A DNA stretch of 50,542 nt, from assembly GCA_029979005.1 (NCBI GenBank), contig JAPOIJ010000014.1, positions 1 to 50,542 on the forward strand. Direction: 5' to 3'. The stretch is from Planctomycetota bacterium. Lineage in GTDB: Bacteria > Planctomycetota > Planctomycetia > Pirellulales > Pirellulaceae. Of this stretch, positions 29,425 through 38,572 are shown one piece after another (positions within the stretch are counted from its first letter, which is position 1; every line of letters begins with the position of its first letter). The notes under the pieces were generated by a model. That model was not told the DNA's origin. It saw nothing but the letters and a program-made list of their open reading frames with translations, and ran no database searches. Made by a program: the position numbers and the translations under genes.

Positions 29425-30228
29425 TCAAGAGGCCAACTGATCACCCATCAGTGATTTCACCGCCACCGAAAGGTCATCAGATCGCATCAACGACTCACCA
29501 ACGAGAATCGCGTCGACCGAGTTATCTCGCATTAACTGTACGTCTCGATTAGTGAAAATTCCACTTTCACTGACCATTGCGATATCCCGGGGCAATGACT
29601 CTCTCACTCGAATTGAATGCATCAAATCAATTTCAAACGTATTTAAATCGCGGTTATTCACACCAACGAGTTTCGGATGACAAGCGAGTACCGCGGGAAT
29701 ATTTTTTTTATCATAAAGCTCGACGAGTGCCGTCATACCGAGCGACTCTATCATTTGATGAAGCTCAACCAAACGATCTGGAGCCAAACATTCCGCGATC
29801 AATAAAACTCCGTCAGCCCCCGCGACCCTTGCCTCGAGCACCTGGTATTCATCGAGAACAAAATCTTTTCTAAGCAACGGGATGGAAACCGCTTTCCGAA
29901 TGTTAACTAAATAATCAAGACACCCCTGAAAAAAATGCTCATCGGTTAGAACACTTATGCAAGCCGCACCACTACGTGCATAGGTTTTTGCAATCATCAC
30001 GGGATCGAAATCTTCACGAATCACTCCCTTGGAAGGACTCGCCTTTTTCACTTCCGCAATTAAGCTGACACGATCTTGCTGGGCTCCTGCCGTTAACGCC
30101 GAGCAGAAATCCAGCGGAGGCGGCAAGTCGGAAAGGCGAGCTTCCAATTCGACTCTAGGAATACGCTGTTTGGCAGCTTCGATCTCACCCTGTTTATGAC
30201 GGACAATTTTTTCGAGGATAGAACTCAC
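29425..30228 (-). CDS. trpC: Indole-3-glycerol phosphate synthase
   Basis: Fourth pathway step of tryptophan synthesis; closes the indole ring from CdRP. TIM barrel with the family residues Lys in LIAEVKKASPSKG, Lys in LLRKDFVLDEYQ, Glu in VELYD, Asn in GVNNRDLNTF and Ser in VSESGI. The start is set at GTG 30228 (MSSILEKIVRHKQGEI), giving 267 residues and matching the usual family beginning; a TTG at 30249 in the same frame would add seven residues. No other trp gene is nearby, so it is a solitary trp gene, common in planctomycetes with scattered amino-acid genes. Confidence 0.95.
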   Translation of the reverse strand: MSSILEKIVRHKQGEIEAAKQRIPRVELEARLSDLPPPLDFCSALTAGAQQDRVSLIAEVKKASPSKGVIREDFDPVMIAKTYARSGAACISVLTDEHFFQGCLDYLVNIRKAVSIPLLRKDFVLDEYQVLEARVAGADGVLLIAECLAPDRLVELHQMIESLGMTALVELYDKKNIPAVLACHPKLVGVNNRDLNTFEIDLMHSIRVRESLPRDIAMVSESGIFTNRDVQLMRDNSVDAILVGESLMRSDDLSVAVKSLMGDQLAS

Positions 30229-30655
30229 GTCATGACTTTCTAGCGGCAAGGCTCGAATCGATATTTAGAATTAAAGTTGATCCATTTTGGACAATCGGAA
30301 CCTTCTCGCTCCCGAACGACCCATAAACGGCAAACGGCTTTGGTAACTTGGACTTCCCAACAATCAAAAACCTGCCAATTCATTCCCGGTCAACTTACCC
30401 AATGATACCATCGAGCCACAGCGGTTCAATTATGAATACAAATTGCAACCAATTTGCCAATAAAATTCCTCCGGCTATCGCATCTTATCCTAGTCGAACG
30501 AATTCAAAACAACTCGTCCGTTCGCCTTGCCAAGCTACAGGAAAAGGAACGACACAGTTGACCCCCAATCCGTTTCAGCTAAAACAACGGTTTAAGAAAT
30601 TCGATCGCACTACGTCGTTGAATCCGAGAGTCTCACCAAGACTTTCGCTCTCAAA
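30229..30655. other. Divergent region trpC / XTP pyrophosphatase
   Basis: 427 bases with no convincing gene. A plus-strand frame open from 30348 runs into the pyrophosphatase gene in another frame and has no recognisable sequence, so I treat it as chance. Promoters for trpC and the pyrophosphatase are expected here; none is clear. Confidence 0.3.
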
Positions 30656-31288
30656 ATGGATCTTAAAATGTCTAACTTTCAAATGGTTCTGGGAACGGGA
30701 AACGCGAAAAAAAAAGCGGAACTCGAGCGTTTACTTGCCCCCTATCCTCAAATTCAACTCACTTCGCTGGCTGACTACCCCACCGCTCTGGAAGTCGAAG
30801 AAACAGGTACCACCTTTGCTGAAAACGCAGAGCTAAAGGCATCCGTCCAAGCTCGCCACCTCAATCGTTGGGTATTAGCCGAGGATAGCGGAATCAGCGT
30901 CGATGCGCTCAACGGCGCGCCTGGAATTTACTCGGCAAGATTTTCAGGCGAACAGGCCACCGATGCGTCCAACAATGCTTTGCTGTTAGAAAAATTATCC
31001 GACGTTCCAAGCAAAAAAAGAACCGCTTTCTATACTTGCCACATGGCACTCTCCGATCCCCACGGCACCATCCACATTCGCTGCGAAGACCAATGCCACG
31101 GTCGAGTTCTTACCGCAGGGAGAGGAACCGGCGGGTTCGGATACGACCCGCTTTTTGAAATCCCGGAATACCATGCGACTTTTGGCGAACTAGGAACTTC
31201 CGTCAAATCAGTCCTGAGCCATCGCGCCCGAGCCAATCGGAAATTTGTACCATTACTATTGGCACTTATCGCTTCCTTGAACAATTAA
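30656..31288 (+). CDS. rdgB: RdgB/HAM1-type XTP/dITP pyrophosphatase
   Basis: House-cleaning nucleotide pyrophosphatase that removes dITP, dXTP and dHAPTP. Motifs in order: LGTGNAKKKAEL (substrate loop), GTTFAENAELKA, AEDSGISVDALNGAPGIYSA (metal-binding acids), GGFGYDPLF and SHRARA near the C-terminus. The 210 residues are normal. ATG codons at 30656 and 30668 are both possible starts; the second (MSNFQMVLGTGN) gives the usual short N-terminus. It is convergent with the small TPR gene. Confidence 0.93.
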   Translation: MDLKMSNFQMVLGTGNAKKKAELERLLAPYPQIQLTSLADYPTALEVEETGTTFAENAELKASVQARHLNRWVLAEDSGISVDALNGAPGIYSARFSGEQATDASNNALLLEKLSDVPSKKRTAFYTCHMALSDPHGTIHIRCEDQCHGRVLTAGRGTGGFGYDPLFEIPEYHATFGELGTSVKSVLSHRARANRKFVPLLLALIASLNN

Positions 31289-31348
31289 TTGTTGAAGAAT
31301 CAATTATCAAAGACTCCGCTGCTGTCCGGCTACGCCCGAAGTCAGCAG

Positions 31349-31669
31349 TTATCTCATATTCGTATTCACACTTTCAGCTTTTTGGATGTAAACCGGATCT
31401 CTGGTACCTTCAAACGCCCGTTGATAGGTCACACTTAGCGCAGCTGCATTGAAATCATCCGGCTCGAGCTCGTAAGCTTTTTCCGCATGAGCCACAGATT
31501 TATCATGTGCCTCAATCTTGTGATAGAGAACCGAAAGAGCCAAATGGGCGCGAACGAAGTTTTCGTCCAGAGCAAGAATTTCAATATTCTTCGCAATCGC
31601 TTCTTCGTTTTTTCCATCATTCTTTAATTGTTCAGCAACCTTCTCGATCGCGAGTATCTCGGGCGTCAT
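31349..31669 (-). CDS. Small TPR-repeat protein
   Basis: A 106-residue soluble protein with about two tetratricopeptide repeats: residues 8-35 (QLKNDGKNEEAIAKNIEIL) and 37-72 (NFVRAHLALSVLYHKIEAHD, KAYELEPDDFNAAAL). Such proteins mediate protein contacts; the partner is unknown. It is clearly a real gene: TAGGAG stands seven bases before the ATG at 31669, the best Shine-Dalgarno site in this part of the window. It lies 268 bases beyond the end of ppdK on the same strand, separated by a terminator. Confidence 0.8.
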   Translation of the reverse strand: MTPEILAIEKVAEQLKNDGKNEEAIAKNIEILALDENFVRAHLALSVLYHKIEAHDKSVAHAEKAYELEPDDFNAAALSVTYQRAFEGTRDPVYIQKAESVNTNMR

Positions 31670-31870
31670 CTGATGCTCCTAATTCCATTATCTGTTGTGT
31701 AAATTTTCTAAACTAAAGATCTCTAGCCCAAGTCCATTTCGTCGCCTTCGACTGGATTTCAATCAGAACGACTGTTTAATCACGGACCGCCTCGAACTCG
31801 AGGAGCAGCTGATTCAATCCTGTCATTAACTGGCAATACGCATTTGCTGTCAACGGCTAAAGTTGCAAGA

Positions 31871-31909
31871 GCAAAAAAATGGCGGGAGCCTGAAGGAACT
31901 CCCGCCATT
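31871..31909 (-). terminator. Intrinsic terminator of ppdK
   Basis: A perfect 11-bp GC-rich stem (AATGGCGGGAG / CTCCCGCCATT) with a 10-nt loop; the run of A at 31873-31879 gives a T-run on the minus strand. It lies 28 bases beyond the ppdK stop codon. Confidence 0.85.
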
Positions 31910-31937
31910 CAAAATTCAAAATTAACTGCAAAGGAGT

Positions 31938-34679
31938 CTAGCCTTCGATTGCAGCTTGTGCTGCGGCCAGCCGAGCGATTGGAACTCGATAAGGAGAACA
32001 GCTGACATAATTCAAACCAGCCCGAACGCAGAACTTGACCGAACTTGGCTCACCACCATGTTCTCCGCAAATTCCACACTTGAGTGATGGCCGAGTCTGC
32101 CGGCCTTTTTGAACTGCCATTTCAACCAACTGTCCAACGCCGCTTTCATCGATTTGAGCAAATGGATCGACATCCAGCATTTTCTTTTCGAGATAATCAG
32201 GCAGGAATGTCCCGATGTCATCACGACTGTAACCAAATGTCATTTGAGTCAAATCGTTAGTTCCAAAGCTAAAGAATTCAGCAGATTCAGCAACCTGATC
32301 TGCCGTCAAAGCAGCTCGTGGAATCTCAATCATTGTCCCAACCAAATACTTCACATCACAATCCTGCTTCGCGATGATTGCATCCGCAACGCGACGAACA
32401 ATCTTCTCCAGGTAATCCAGTTCAGCCTTGGTTCCAATTAACGGAATCATGATCTCAGGAAGTACTTTTACGCCCTTCTTCGTCATCTTACAGGCAGCTT
32501 CGATGATCGCCTGAGTCTGCATTTCACAAAGAATTGGGAAAGTGATACTCAGTCGACATCCTCGGTGACCAAGCATCGGGTTAAACTCATGCAACGCAGC
32601 GACCCGCTCTTTAATTTTGGCCAGCGGCACACCGATTTCTTTGGCCATCTTTTTCATATCAGCCTCAGTGTGAGGCAAGAACTCGTGCAGAGGCGGATCA
32701 AGTAATCGCACGGTGACTGGCTTGCCATTCATCGCCTTGAAAATTCCCTCGAAGTCTTTTCGCTGATGAGGAAGTAATTTTTTGATCGCGGCATTCCGTT
32801 CTTTTTCCGTCTCAGCAAGGATAAATCGACGAACGTCAGTAATTCGATCACCCTCGAAGAACATGTGCTCTGTTCGGCACAACCCGATTCCCTCGGCGCC
32901 GAAAGCAATCGCTGCTGCCGAATCCGCTGGAGAATCCGCATTGGTTCGCACATTGATTTTGCGATACTTGTCAGACCATTCGGAAACGGTCTGATACATC
33001 TTGAAAATCCAATGCTTTTGAGCCTTCTTATTTCCCTCAACCAATGCCGCTACGACTGGCGAAGATTCGTTTGCGATTTCACCTTCGTAGACCTTACCGG
33101 TCGAACCGTTAAGAGAAATCTTATCTCCGGCCTTGAAAGTCTTTCCGCCGACTGAAACCGCACCTTTTTTGTAGTCGATCTTCAAGTCACCTGCTCCACA
33201 AATGCAGCACTTTCCCCAGCCACGAGCAACCACCGCAGCGTGCGAGGTCATTCCGCCGGTGCTGGTAAGAATACCTGCGGCAGCGCCCATTCCACCAACG
33301 TCTTCAGGAGACGTCTCATGGCGAACAAGAATCAGATTCTTTTCAGGGTGCTTCTTTTTAATCTCTTCAGCTTTGTGAGAATCAAAAACGATTTCGCCAT
33401 AAGCCGCACCCGGGCCAGCAGGCAAACCGGTTACGAAGGGAGTCTTTTTTGCTTCTTCTTTAGCGTCAAAGATCGGAAACAAAAGTTGCTCCAAATCGCT
33501 TCCGGTAACAGTCATTAAAGCCGTTTTTGGATTCAACAACCTAGGCTGCTTCTCGCCAGTGATGACATCCTCTCCGGTTGCCATTTCGACGGCCCAACGC
33601 ACACCTGCGATACCAACTCGCTTCGCATTACGAGTCTGCAACATGTAAAGCTTGCCTTGCTGAATTGTGAATTCAACGTCTTGCGGATACTTGTAATGCT
33701 TTTCAAGCATTTTCATGGTTTTGAGCAACTGAGCTCCCGCCCTTACCAAGCCCTTATCCGACTCGCTGGCCAATTCATCCAGGTTTTTCGGAGTTCGAAT
33801 ACCTGCAACAACATCTTCGCCCTGAGCGTTAACCAGATATTCACCCATCGGCTTGGCTTCACCAGTGGAACCATCACGGGTAAAGGCAACACCCGTTGCA
33901 CAATCGTCACCCATGTTGCCAAATACCATTGTTTGAACGTTAACCGCAGTACCGATCAATCCAGTGATCTTATTAAGGATACGATACTTGACCGCTCGCT
34001 CAGTTTGCCATGAATCAAAAACAGCGTTGATTGAATACTCAAGCTGCTTCATTGGATCCTGTGGAAAATCTTCTTTAACGTGCTTTTTGTAGATTTTCTT
34101 GTAGTCACCAACAAGCTCTTCAAGTTGCTCCGCCGTCAGATCTGTATCCTGCTTGGCTTTATACTTTTTCTTGATCGCCGTTAGAGCTTCTTCAAAATGA
34201 TGATGCTCAAGGGTAGACGACGGTCCCATCACAACGTCGCCAAACATATCGATGAAACGACGATAGCAATCCCAGCCTGCTCGGGGGTTGCCAGTTACAT
34301 CGATGAAACCATGAACTGATTTGTCATTCATTCCCAAGTTCAAGACCGTGTCCATCATACCCGGCATGGATTGGGCAGCACCGGAACGGACGGAAACCAA
34401 AAGGGGATTCTTTGCCGCTCCAAGCTTTTTACCCTCAAGCTTCTCAAGCTTGGCCAACTCTTTCTTGACCTGTTGCATCATCTCTTTAGGGTAAGCACCT
34501 CGCTTTTCATAAATACCACAAGCTTCTGTTGAAACAGTAAAGCCGGGAGGCACAGGAACGCCCGCGTTGGACATTTCTGCGAGGTTGGCACCCTTACCAC
34601 CGAGAAGCTCTCGCATCGTGCGATCTCCATCGGTCATCTGCTTGCCGCCACCGTAAAAATAAACGTATTTCTTTGCCAT
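31938..34679 (-). CDS. ppdK: Pyruvate, phosphate dikinase
   Basis: Interconverts pyruvate, ATP and phosphate with phosphoenolpyruvate, AMP and PPi; a switch between glycolysis and gluconeogenesis. The 913 residues carry an N-terminal ATP-grasp nucleotide domain (YFYGGGKQMTDGDRTMRELL, GGKGANLAEM, SVRSGAAQSMPGMMDT). The phosphohistidine swivel domain has GGMTSHAAVVARGWGKCC near residue 470, and the C-terminal PEP/pyruvate TIM barrel has GIGLCRTEHMFF, NPMLGHRGCRL, GTMIEIPRAAL, SFGTNDLTQMTFGYSRDD and CGICGEHGG. Start ATG at 34679 with GAAGAAA upstream. It is a single-gene unit with its own terminator. Confidence 0.97.
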   Translation of the reverse strand: MAKKYVYFYGGGKQMTDGDRTMRELLGGKGANLAEMSNAGVPVPPGFTVSTEACGIYEKRGAYPKEMMQQVKKELAKLEKLEGKKLGAAKNPLLVSVRSGAAQSMPGMMDTVLNLGMNDKSVHGFIDVTGNPRAGWDCYRRFIDMFGDVVMGPSSTLEHHHFEEALTAIKKKYKAKQDTDLTAEQLEELVGDYKKIYKKHVKEDFPQDPMKQLEYSINAVFDSWQTERAVKYRILNKITGLIGTAVNVQTMVFGNMGDDCATGVAFTRDGSTGEAKPMGEYLVNAQGEDVVAGIRTPKNLDELASESDKGLVRAGAQLLKTMKMLEKHYKYPQDVEFTIQQGKLYMLQTRNAKRVGIAGVRWAVEMATGEDVITGEKQPRLLNPKTALMTVTGSDLEQLLFPIFDAKEEAKKTPFVTGLPAGPGAAYGEIVFDSHKAEEIKKKHPEKNLILVRHETSPEDVGGMGAAAGILTSTGGMTSHAAVVARGWGKCCICGAGDLKIDYKKGAVSVGGKTFKAGDKISLNGSTGKVYEGEIANESSPVVAALVEGNKKAQKHWIFKMYQTVSEWSDKYRKINVRTNADSPADSAAAIAFGAEGIGLCRTEHMFFEGDRITDVRRFILAETEKERNAAIKKLLPHQRKDFEGIFKAMNGKPVTVRLLDPPLHEFLPHTEADMKKMAKEIGVPLAKIKERVAALHEFNPMLGHRGCRLSITFPILCEMQTQAIIEAACKMTKKGVKVLPEIMIPLIGTKAELDYLEKIVRRVADAIIAKQDCDVKYLVGTMIEIPRAALTADQVAESAEFFSFGTNDLTQMTFGYSRDDIGTFLPDYLEKKMLDVDPFAQIDESGVGQLVEMAVQKGRQTRPSLKCGICGEHGGEPSSVKFCVRAGLNYVSCSPYRVPIARLAAAQAAIEG

Positions 34680-35311
34680 GTTTCTTCAGCCTTATTCTTT
34701 GCTTGAATATCTTGGAAGGTGTTAATTCGATCTGTGTAAATTGTGAAGCTGTAAGACCAAAGGTTAGTCCGTAAAATCTACGCAGTTATTGCCGTTTGAA
34801 GCTCCACAGAGTCACGCGAAATCGTTTTCAAAATGCTGAGGCAGCCCCAGTTCACTTGTTTCAATGGGCCGCAGATTAACAACATTTCACGCTTTGCGCG
34901 GCACTAGGTTAACAACGCAACCCATAATGGTAAAGATCACGCCATTTACCAAAACGAGACAGCGTGAAAATACACCACCTTAGAAAACGATAACGGGACT
35001 TTCCGCAAATATTCATTTTAAATCTCAACCCCTAAGCTGCCAGAACGCCCAATTTATTGGTGTATTGAACGAAATTGACGCCCAATGGCCATTACTAACT
35101 TTGGACCAACTCCTGAACTCGTCTCGATCTAAGGGCGACCAGATGTGACCATTGAATGCAATTCAAAAACCAAATACACGATTTTCCTAACCATGACCCC
35201 CTCGATGGAATCGCCTTCCGTTAGAATCGAGGCCCCGCCCAAAACCCTTTTTGTTGAGATACAAAAATCAACGGGAGATAGAAGCAACCACCTAGGCTCG
35301 CTCCAGCGATC
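34680..35311. other. Divergent intergenic region upstream of ppdK
   Basis: 632 bases without a supported gene. An inverted repeat TGGTAAA-N10-TTTACCA lies at 34928-34951, about 250 bases upstream of ppdK. It could be two half-sites of an operator or a small hairpin. The rest shows nothing I can name. Confidence 0.35.
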
Positions 35312-36103
35312 ATGCTCAAAAATCCACAATCGAAAATCGTTGCTATTGCGCTACTAATTTTATTTGCAGTAATCATGCAAGTTAACTTCTCACTGATTCC
35401 CTCTTCCGGGAAATTGGCGAAGAAGAACAAGCCTTCTTCCGCGCCAAACCACCCGGAAATTCGGGCGTGGAAATCAGTCGAAGATTTCGAACAGGAATTA
35501 GCTGTTTTCAAGACCGTCTTTTGGGACCCCAGAGACACCGAAAGCCTGCGCAAGTTAATCCGTGAAGACGAGTCTATTTCAGGAACCAGTATTTTGGAAA
35601 TCGGAACTGGCTCTGGTCTGATTTCATTGTGCTGCCTGAAAGCCGGAGCCAAACGGGTTATCGCCACTGACGTTAATGCGAACGCAGTCGAGAATGCCAA
35701 ATTCAATGCAAGTCATTTAGGACTTGAAAGTACTTTCGAAGTCAGGCAGGTGCCGCTATCTAATTCGTCAGCTTTCTCCGTCATCGAGGATTCAGAACAA
35801 TTTGATCTAATCATTTCGAATCCTCCCTGGGTTAATCGGACTCCTAACACAATTGACGAATACGCTCTGTATGACCAAAACTTCGATTTACTAAAATCTC
35901 TTTTCGCAGGACTTAAAATCCACTTAAAACCGAAGGGAAGAGTTTTACTTGCTTACGGCTGTGTTGATGCCATCAAAACAATCCAAAAACTTTCAGATGA
36001 ATACGGTCTCCAATACACCAAATTTGACCCGAGAATGTTGGACAGATTACCAGAAGAATTTTTGCCCGGAATGATGGTACAACTTCAATTTCCGGCCGAG
36101 TGA
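35312..36103 (+). CDS. Membrane-anchored SAM-dependent methyltransferase (PrmC/HemK-like fold)
   Basis: A 263-residue protein with an N-terminal membrane anchor (residues 8-25, KIVAIALLILFAVIMQ), then a class I methyltransferase domain. Motif I is ILEIGTGSG (94-102), the SAM ribose acid is in VIATDVNANAVENA, and motif IV is NPPW (170-173), the signature of enzymes that methylate amide or amino nitrogens such as PrmC. An N-terminal anchor is unusual for that group, so the substrate is left open; it may lie at the membrane surface. No Shine-Dalgarno site before the ATG at 35312. Its last 19 bases overlap the 3' end of the convergent glycerate kinase gene. Confidence 0.75.
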   Translation: MLKNPQSKIVAIALLILFAVIMQVNFSLIPSSGKLAKKNKPSSAPNHPEIRAWKSVEDFEQELAVFKTVFWDPRDTESLRKLIREDESISGTSILEIGTGSGLISLCCLKAGAKRVIATDVNANAVENAKFNASHLGLESTFEVRQVPLSNSSAFSVIEDSEQFDLIISNPPWVNRTPNTIDEYALYDQNFDLLKSLFAGLKIHLKPKGRVLLAYGCVDAIKTIQKLSDEYGLQYTKFDPRMLDRLPEEFLPGMMVQLQFPAE

Positions 36104-37455
36104 CTGAGGGTTATCCTTAAATCGCAAACGTTGGTATTTGTCGCTGCTACCTGATAAACAAGTTCATGCTCATGGAGAAAATCAAAACTTCGGCACCTTT
36201 CCAAGGCATGCTCTGACTGACGCATCAATTCTAGCTTTCGAGTTTCGGAGTGTTGATTAACCCAGGTTGCATCGACCCAACCGCCTGCCACAGAGACATT
36301 GCCATCTTCACCATCTGTACCTCCAGATAACAGACAATAATCACACGATTCGTTTAACTGGAAACCAAGGAGCGAGTTAATTGCCGAGAGCACAAGATGC
36401 TGGTTGCGCCCGCCTCGGCCGGGATCGGTTGCAAGGGAGACAGTAGTTTCACCGCCAGAAATTAAACACCGCCTACCCTTGCTTAAAGTCGACTGTGCAA
36501 TTTCGATTGCGACGCTTCTGCCCACGGTCCCAGCCTCTCCTTCGTTACCTACCGGCGAGGCAAGTTCGACCTGATATCCCAATTCAATGGCACGTTTCCT
36601 TGAAGCCAACATTGCAGTTTCTATATTCCCGATAACAAAGTTCGAGACCTCGGGGACATCGCTACACTCAAAAGTACATGAAGTGCTGCAATCAACTATG
36701 CTCCACACTGATTCGGGCAACTTATCACGAAGCGGATCAAATTGAAGCAAAACGTCCAATGCGGTATAGTCATCCGACGGCAGACTGGTCGGCCCAGATG
36801 CAACGACCGACAAGTCATCGCCGATTACATCTGAGATAATTAGCGACACCATCCTCGCGTTGCACTGACGCGCCAGGCCACCACCTTTCACCTGGCTTAA
36901 TTCGCGACGAACTGCATTCAATTGATAGATTGACGCACCGGATGCACTTAGAAAATCTGTCGTTGCTCGCAAATCGGCGAGCTCGACCGAAGCAACTGGT
37001 TTTTCCAACAGTGCGGACCCCCCGCCTGAGATAAGACAAACCACAACGTCATCCGAACCGGCGTTTCGCACTAATTCCAAAATCTCTTCGGTAGCAACGA
37101 GCACGCGATCCGTCGGTAAATTAATTGCTTCCGGTCGACAGCCCGTTACATCAAAAAAATCGGAGGCAACGACGCGATCATCCGGGACGTTTATCCGACC
37201 AATCGCATTTAACTTACGAAGCACCTCAGCACCAAGCCGCTGCTCAAAACCAACCGCCATCGCGCCGCTCGCCTTACCAAACCCAACCACAATAAGTCTG
37301 CGGCAAGCGGCTAATTCGATCGTCACATCCCCCAATTGAACGGAATGTTCGTTAATATCAACAAAATCATGCACTAATCGAGCAGCGTCCACTGCTGCAA
37401 CACCGGAAGACCATATTTCTTTGGCATCTTGGATTAGTGACCTACTTTTCAACAC
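36085..37455 (-). CDS. Glycerate 2-kinase (DUF4147/MOFRL family)
   Basis: Phosphorylates D-glycerate to 2-phosphoglycerate, linking glyoxylate, serine or sugar-acid breakdown to glycolysis. The N-terminal DUF4147 domain has VVGFGKASGAMA and CLISGGGSALL; the C-terminal MOFRL domain has DPGRGGRNQHLVLSAI and LSGGTDGEDGN. The start is taken at GTG 37455 because AGGAG stands five bases upstream (TTG 37452 is equally possible), giving about 456 residues. A TTG at 37476 in frame would place the Shine-Dalgarno site inside the gene. It converges and overlaps by 19 bases with the methyltransferase gene. Confidence 0.88.
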   Translation of the reverse strand: MLKSRSLIQDAKEIWSSGVAAVDAARLVHDFVDINEHSVQLGDVTIELAACRRLIVVGFGKASGAMAVGFEQRLGAEVLRKLNAIGRINVPDDRVVASDFFDVTGCRPEAINLPTDRVLVATEEILELVRNAGSDDVVVCLISGGGSALLEKPVASVELADLRATTDFLSASGASIYQLNAVRRELSQVKGGGLARQCNARMVSLIISDVIGDDLSVVASGPTSLPSDDYTALDVLLQFDPLRDKLPESVWSIVDCSTSCTFECSDVPEVSNFVIGNIETAMLASRKRAIELGYQVELASPVGNEGEAGTVGRSVAIEIAQSTLSKGRRCLISGGETTVSLATDPGRGGRNQHLVLSAINSLLGFQLNESCDYCLLSGGTDGEDGNVSVAGGWVDATWVNQHSETRKLELMRQSEHALERCRSFDFLHEHELVYQVAATNTNVCDLRITLSHSAGN

Positions 37456-37630
37456 CCAATCTCCTGAGACAACCAATACAATTTGTTAATTCGCAACACA
37501 TCCCAATAATTGTATTTGTGAAAATTGCGACTACACACCTACTGACGACATTTTAATGCACGCTTGCCGTCTCTGCCGCCTATTAAATAATGCCCTAGCC
37601 AACTGAAGTTCAACAAATTAATTTCTGCCC

Positions 37631-38572
37631 ATGATCCTTCGCACGTCCATTTTACTGACTGCTGCTTGCATTTATGCACTGGTCGTATTCCCGTGGCAGG
37701 ATTCGAAACCGAACTCTAACCGGCCACATTTTTCAGCATTGGGAACTAACCGCAACAAAGATGTAGCAGAAAGTAGCGGACTCGCATTTTCTCAACAAAT
37801 TCCTAATGCGATCTGGACAATCAACGATTCTGGAAACTCGAATCGAGCATTTTTGCTTCAAACAGATGGAAGACTCTTAGCAGAAGTCAAACTTAAAGAC
37901 ACCAGTAATATCGACTGGGAAGCACTCGCAGGCTTTGAAGTCGATGGCAGACCCCACTTGATGATTGCCGATGTTGGAGACAACTCCCTAAGCCGGAAAT
38001 CCTATCAACTCTATTTCTTCCCTGAACCTGACTTGAGTGAACCCATTCAGAATTCAGGAAAGAAACCAGTTAAGCAAACAATCAAGCCGAAGAAAATTCA
38101 ATTCAAGTACGAGGACGGCTCGAAGAATTGTGAAGCCATCGGGATCGATACCGACAATCAAAAAATTTGGCTTGTCGAAAAAGTCTCTTTCGGTGCACCC
38201 CGAAAAAAAATACCCGGAGTCTATGCTCTGGATTTCTCATTGAAGTCGGAAAAAAAATACCGCATCGCGGAACGAATAGCTGATTTTGCCCCCCGTAATG
38301 TGACGGGTATGGATTTTTCCCATGATGGTAAATCGCTCATCATTCGAAACTATCTTAATGCTCACTTGTACACACGATCGGAAAACCACCCCTGGGCAGA
38401 GATCATCAACGAAACGAAGCCCCGAGCCGTTGTGCTGCCCCTTCAGCGTCAGGGGGAAGCAATTTGTTTCACCCCGGATTCTCAAGCCATGATCGTGACA
38501 AGTGAATTTACCTCACAGCCGATCTGGAAAATTAAATGCGCTGCGCAAAATCCAGAAGAAATAAAAGAATGA
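37631..38572 (+). CDS. Secreted or anchored propeller-like hypothetical protein
   Basis: A 313-residue protein with an N-terminal hydrophobic segment (residues 4-21, RTSILLTAACIYALVVFP) that is a signal peptide or anchor. The rest has repeated beta-rich segments of about 40-50 residues with the feel of propeller blades: AIWTINDSGNSNRAFLLQTDG, HLMIADVGDNS, KNCEAIGIDTDNQKIWLVEK, VTGMDFSHDGKSLIIRNY and EAICFTPDSQAMIVTSE. No enzyme motif is recognised. Its TGA stop overlaps the ATG of the M20 peptidase gene (ATGA), which implies translational coupling and a shared function or regulation. Confidence 0.7.
   Translation: MILRTSILLTAACIYALVVFPWQDSKPNSNRPHFSALGTNRNKDVAESSGLAFSQQIPNAIWTINDSGNSNRAFLLQTDGRLLAEVKLKDTSNIDWEALAGFEVDGRPHLMIADVGDNSLSRKSYQLYFFPEPDLSEPIQNSGKKPVKQTIKPKKIQFKYEDGSKNCEAIGIDTDNQKIWLVEKVSFGAPRKKIPGVYALDFSLKSEKKYRIAERIADFAPRNVTGMDFSHDGKSLIIRNYLNAHLYTRSENHPWAEIINETKPRAVVLPLQRQGEAICFTPDSQAMIVTSEFTSQPIWKIKCAAQNPEEIKE

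Noticed and set aside
30348..30836. 162-codon plus-strand frame overlapping the XTP pyrophosphatase gene
   Set aside because: Its second half is an out-of-frame reading of a clearly conserved gene and its first half has no family features.
34928..34951. TGGTAAA-N10-TTTACCA as a firm operator for ppdK
   Set aside because: The 10-base spacer and 250-base distance are not typical and there is no supporting second site; noted only in the gap entry.
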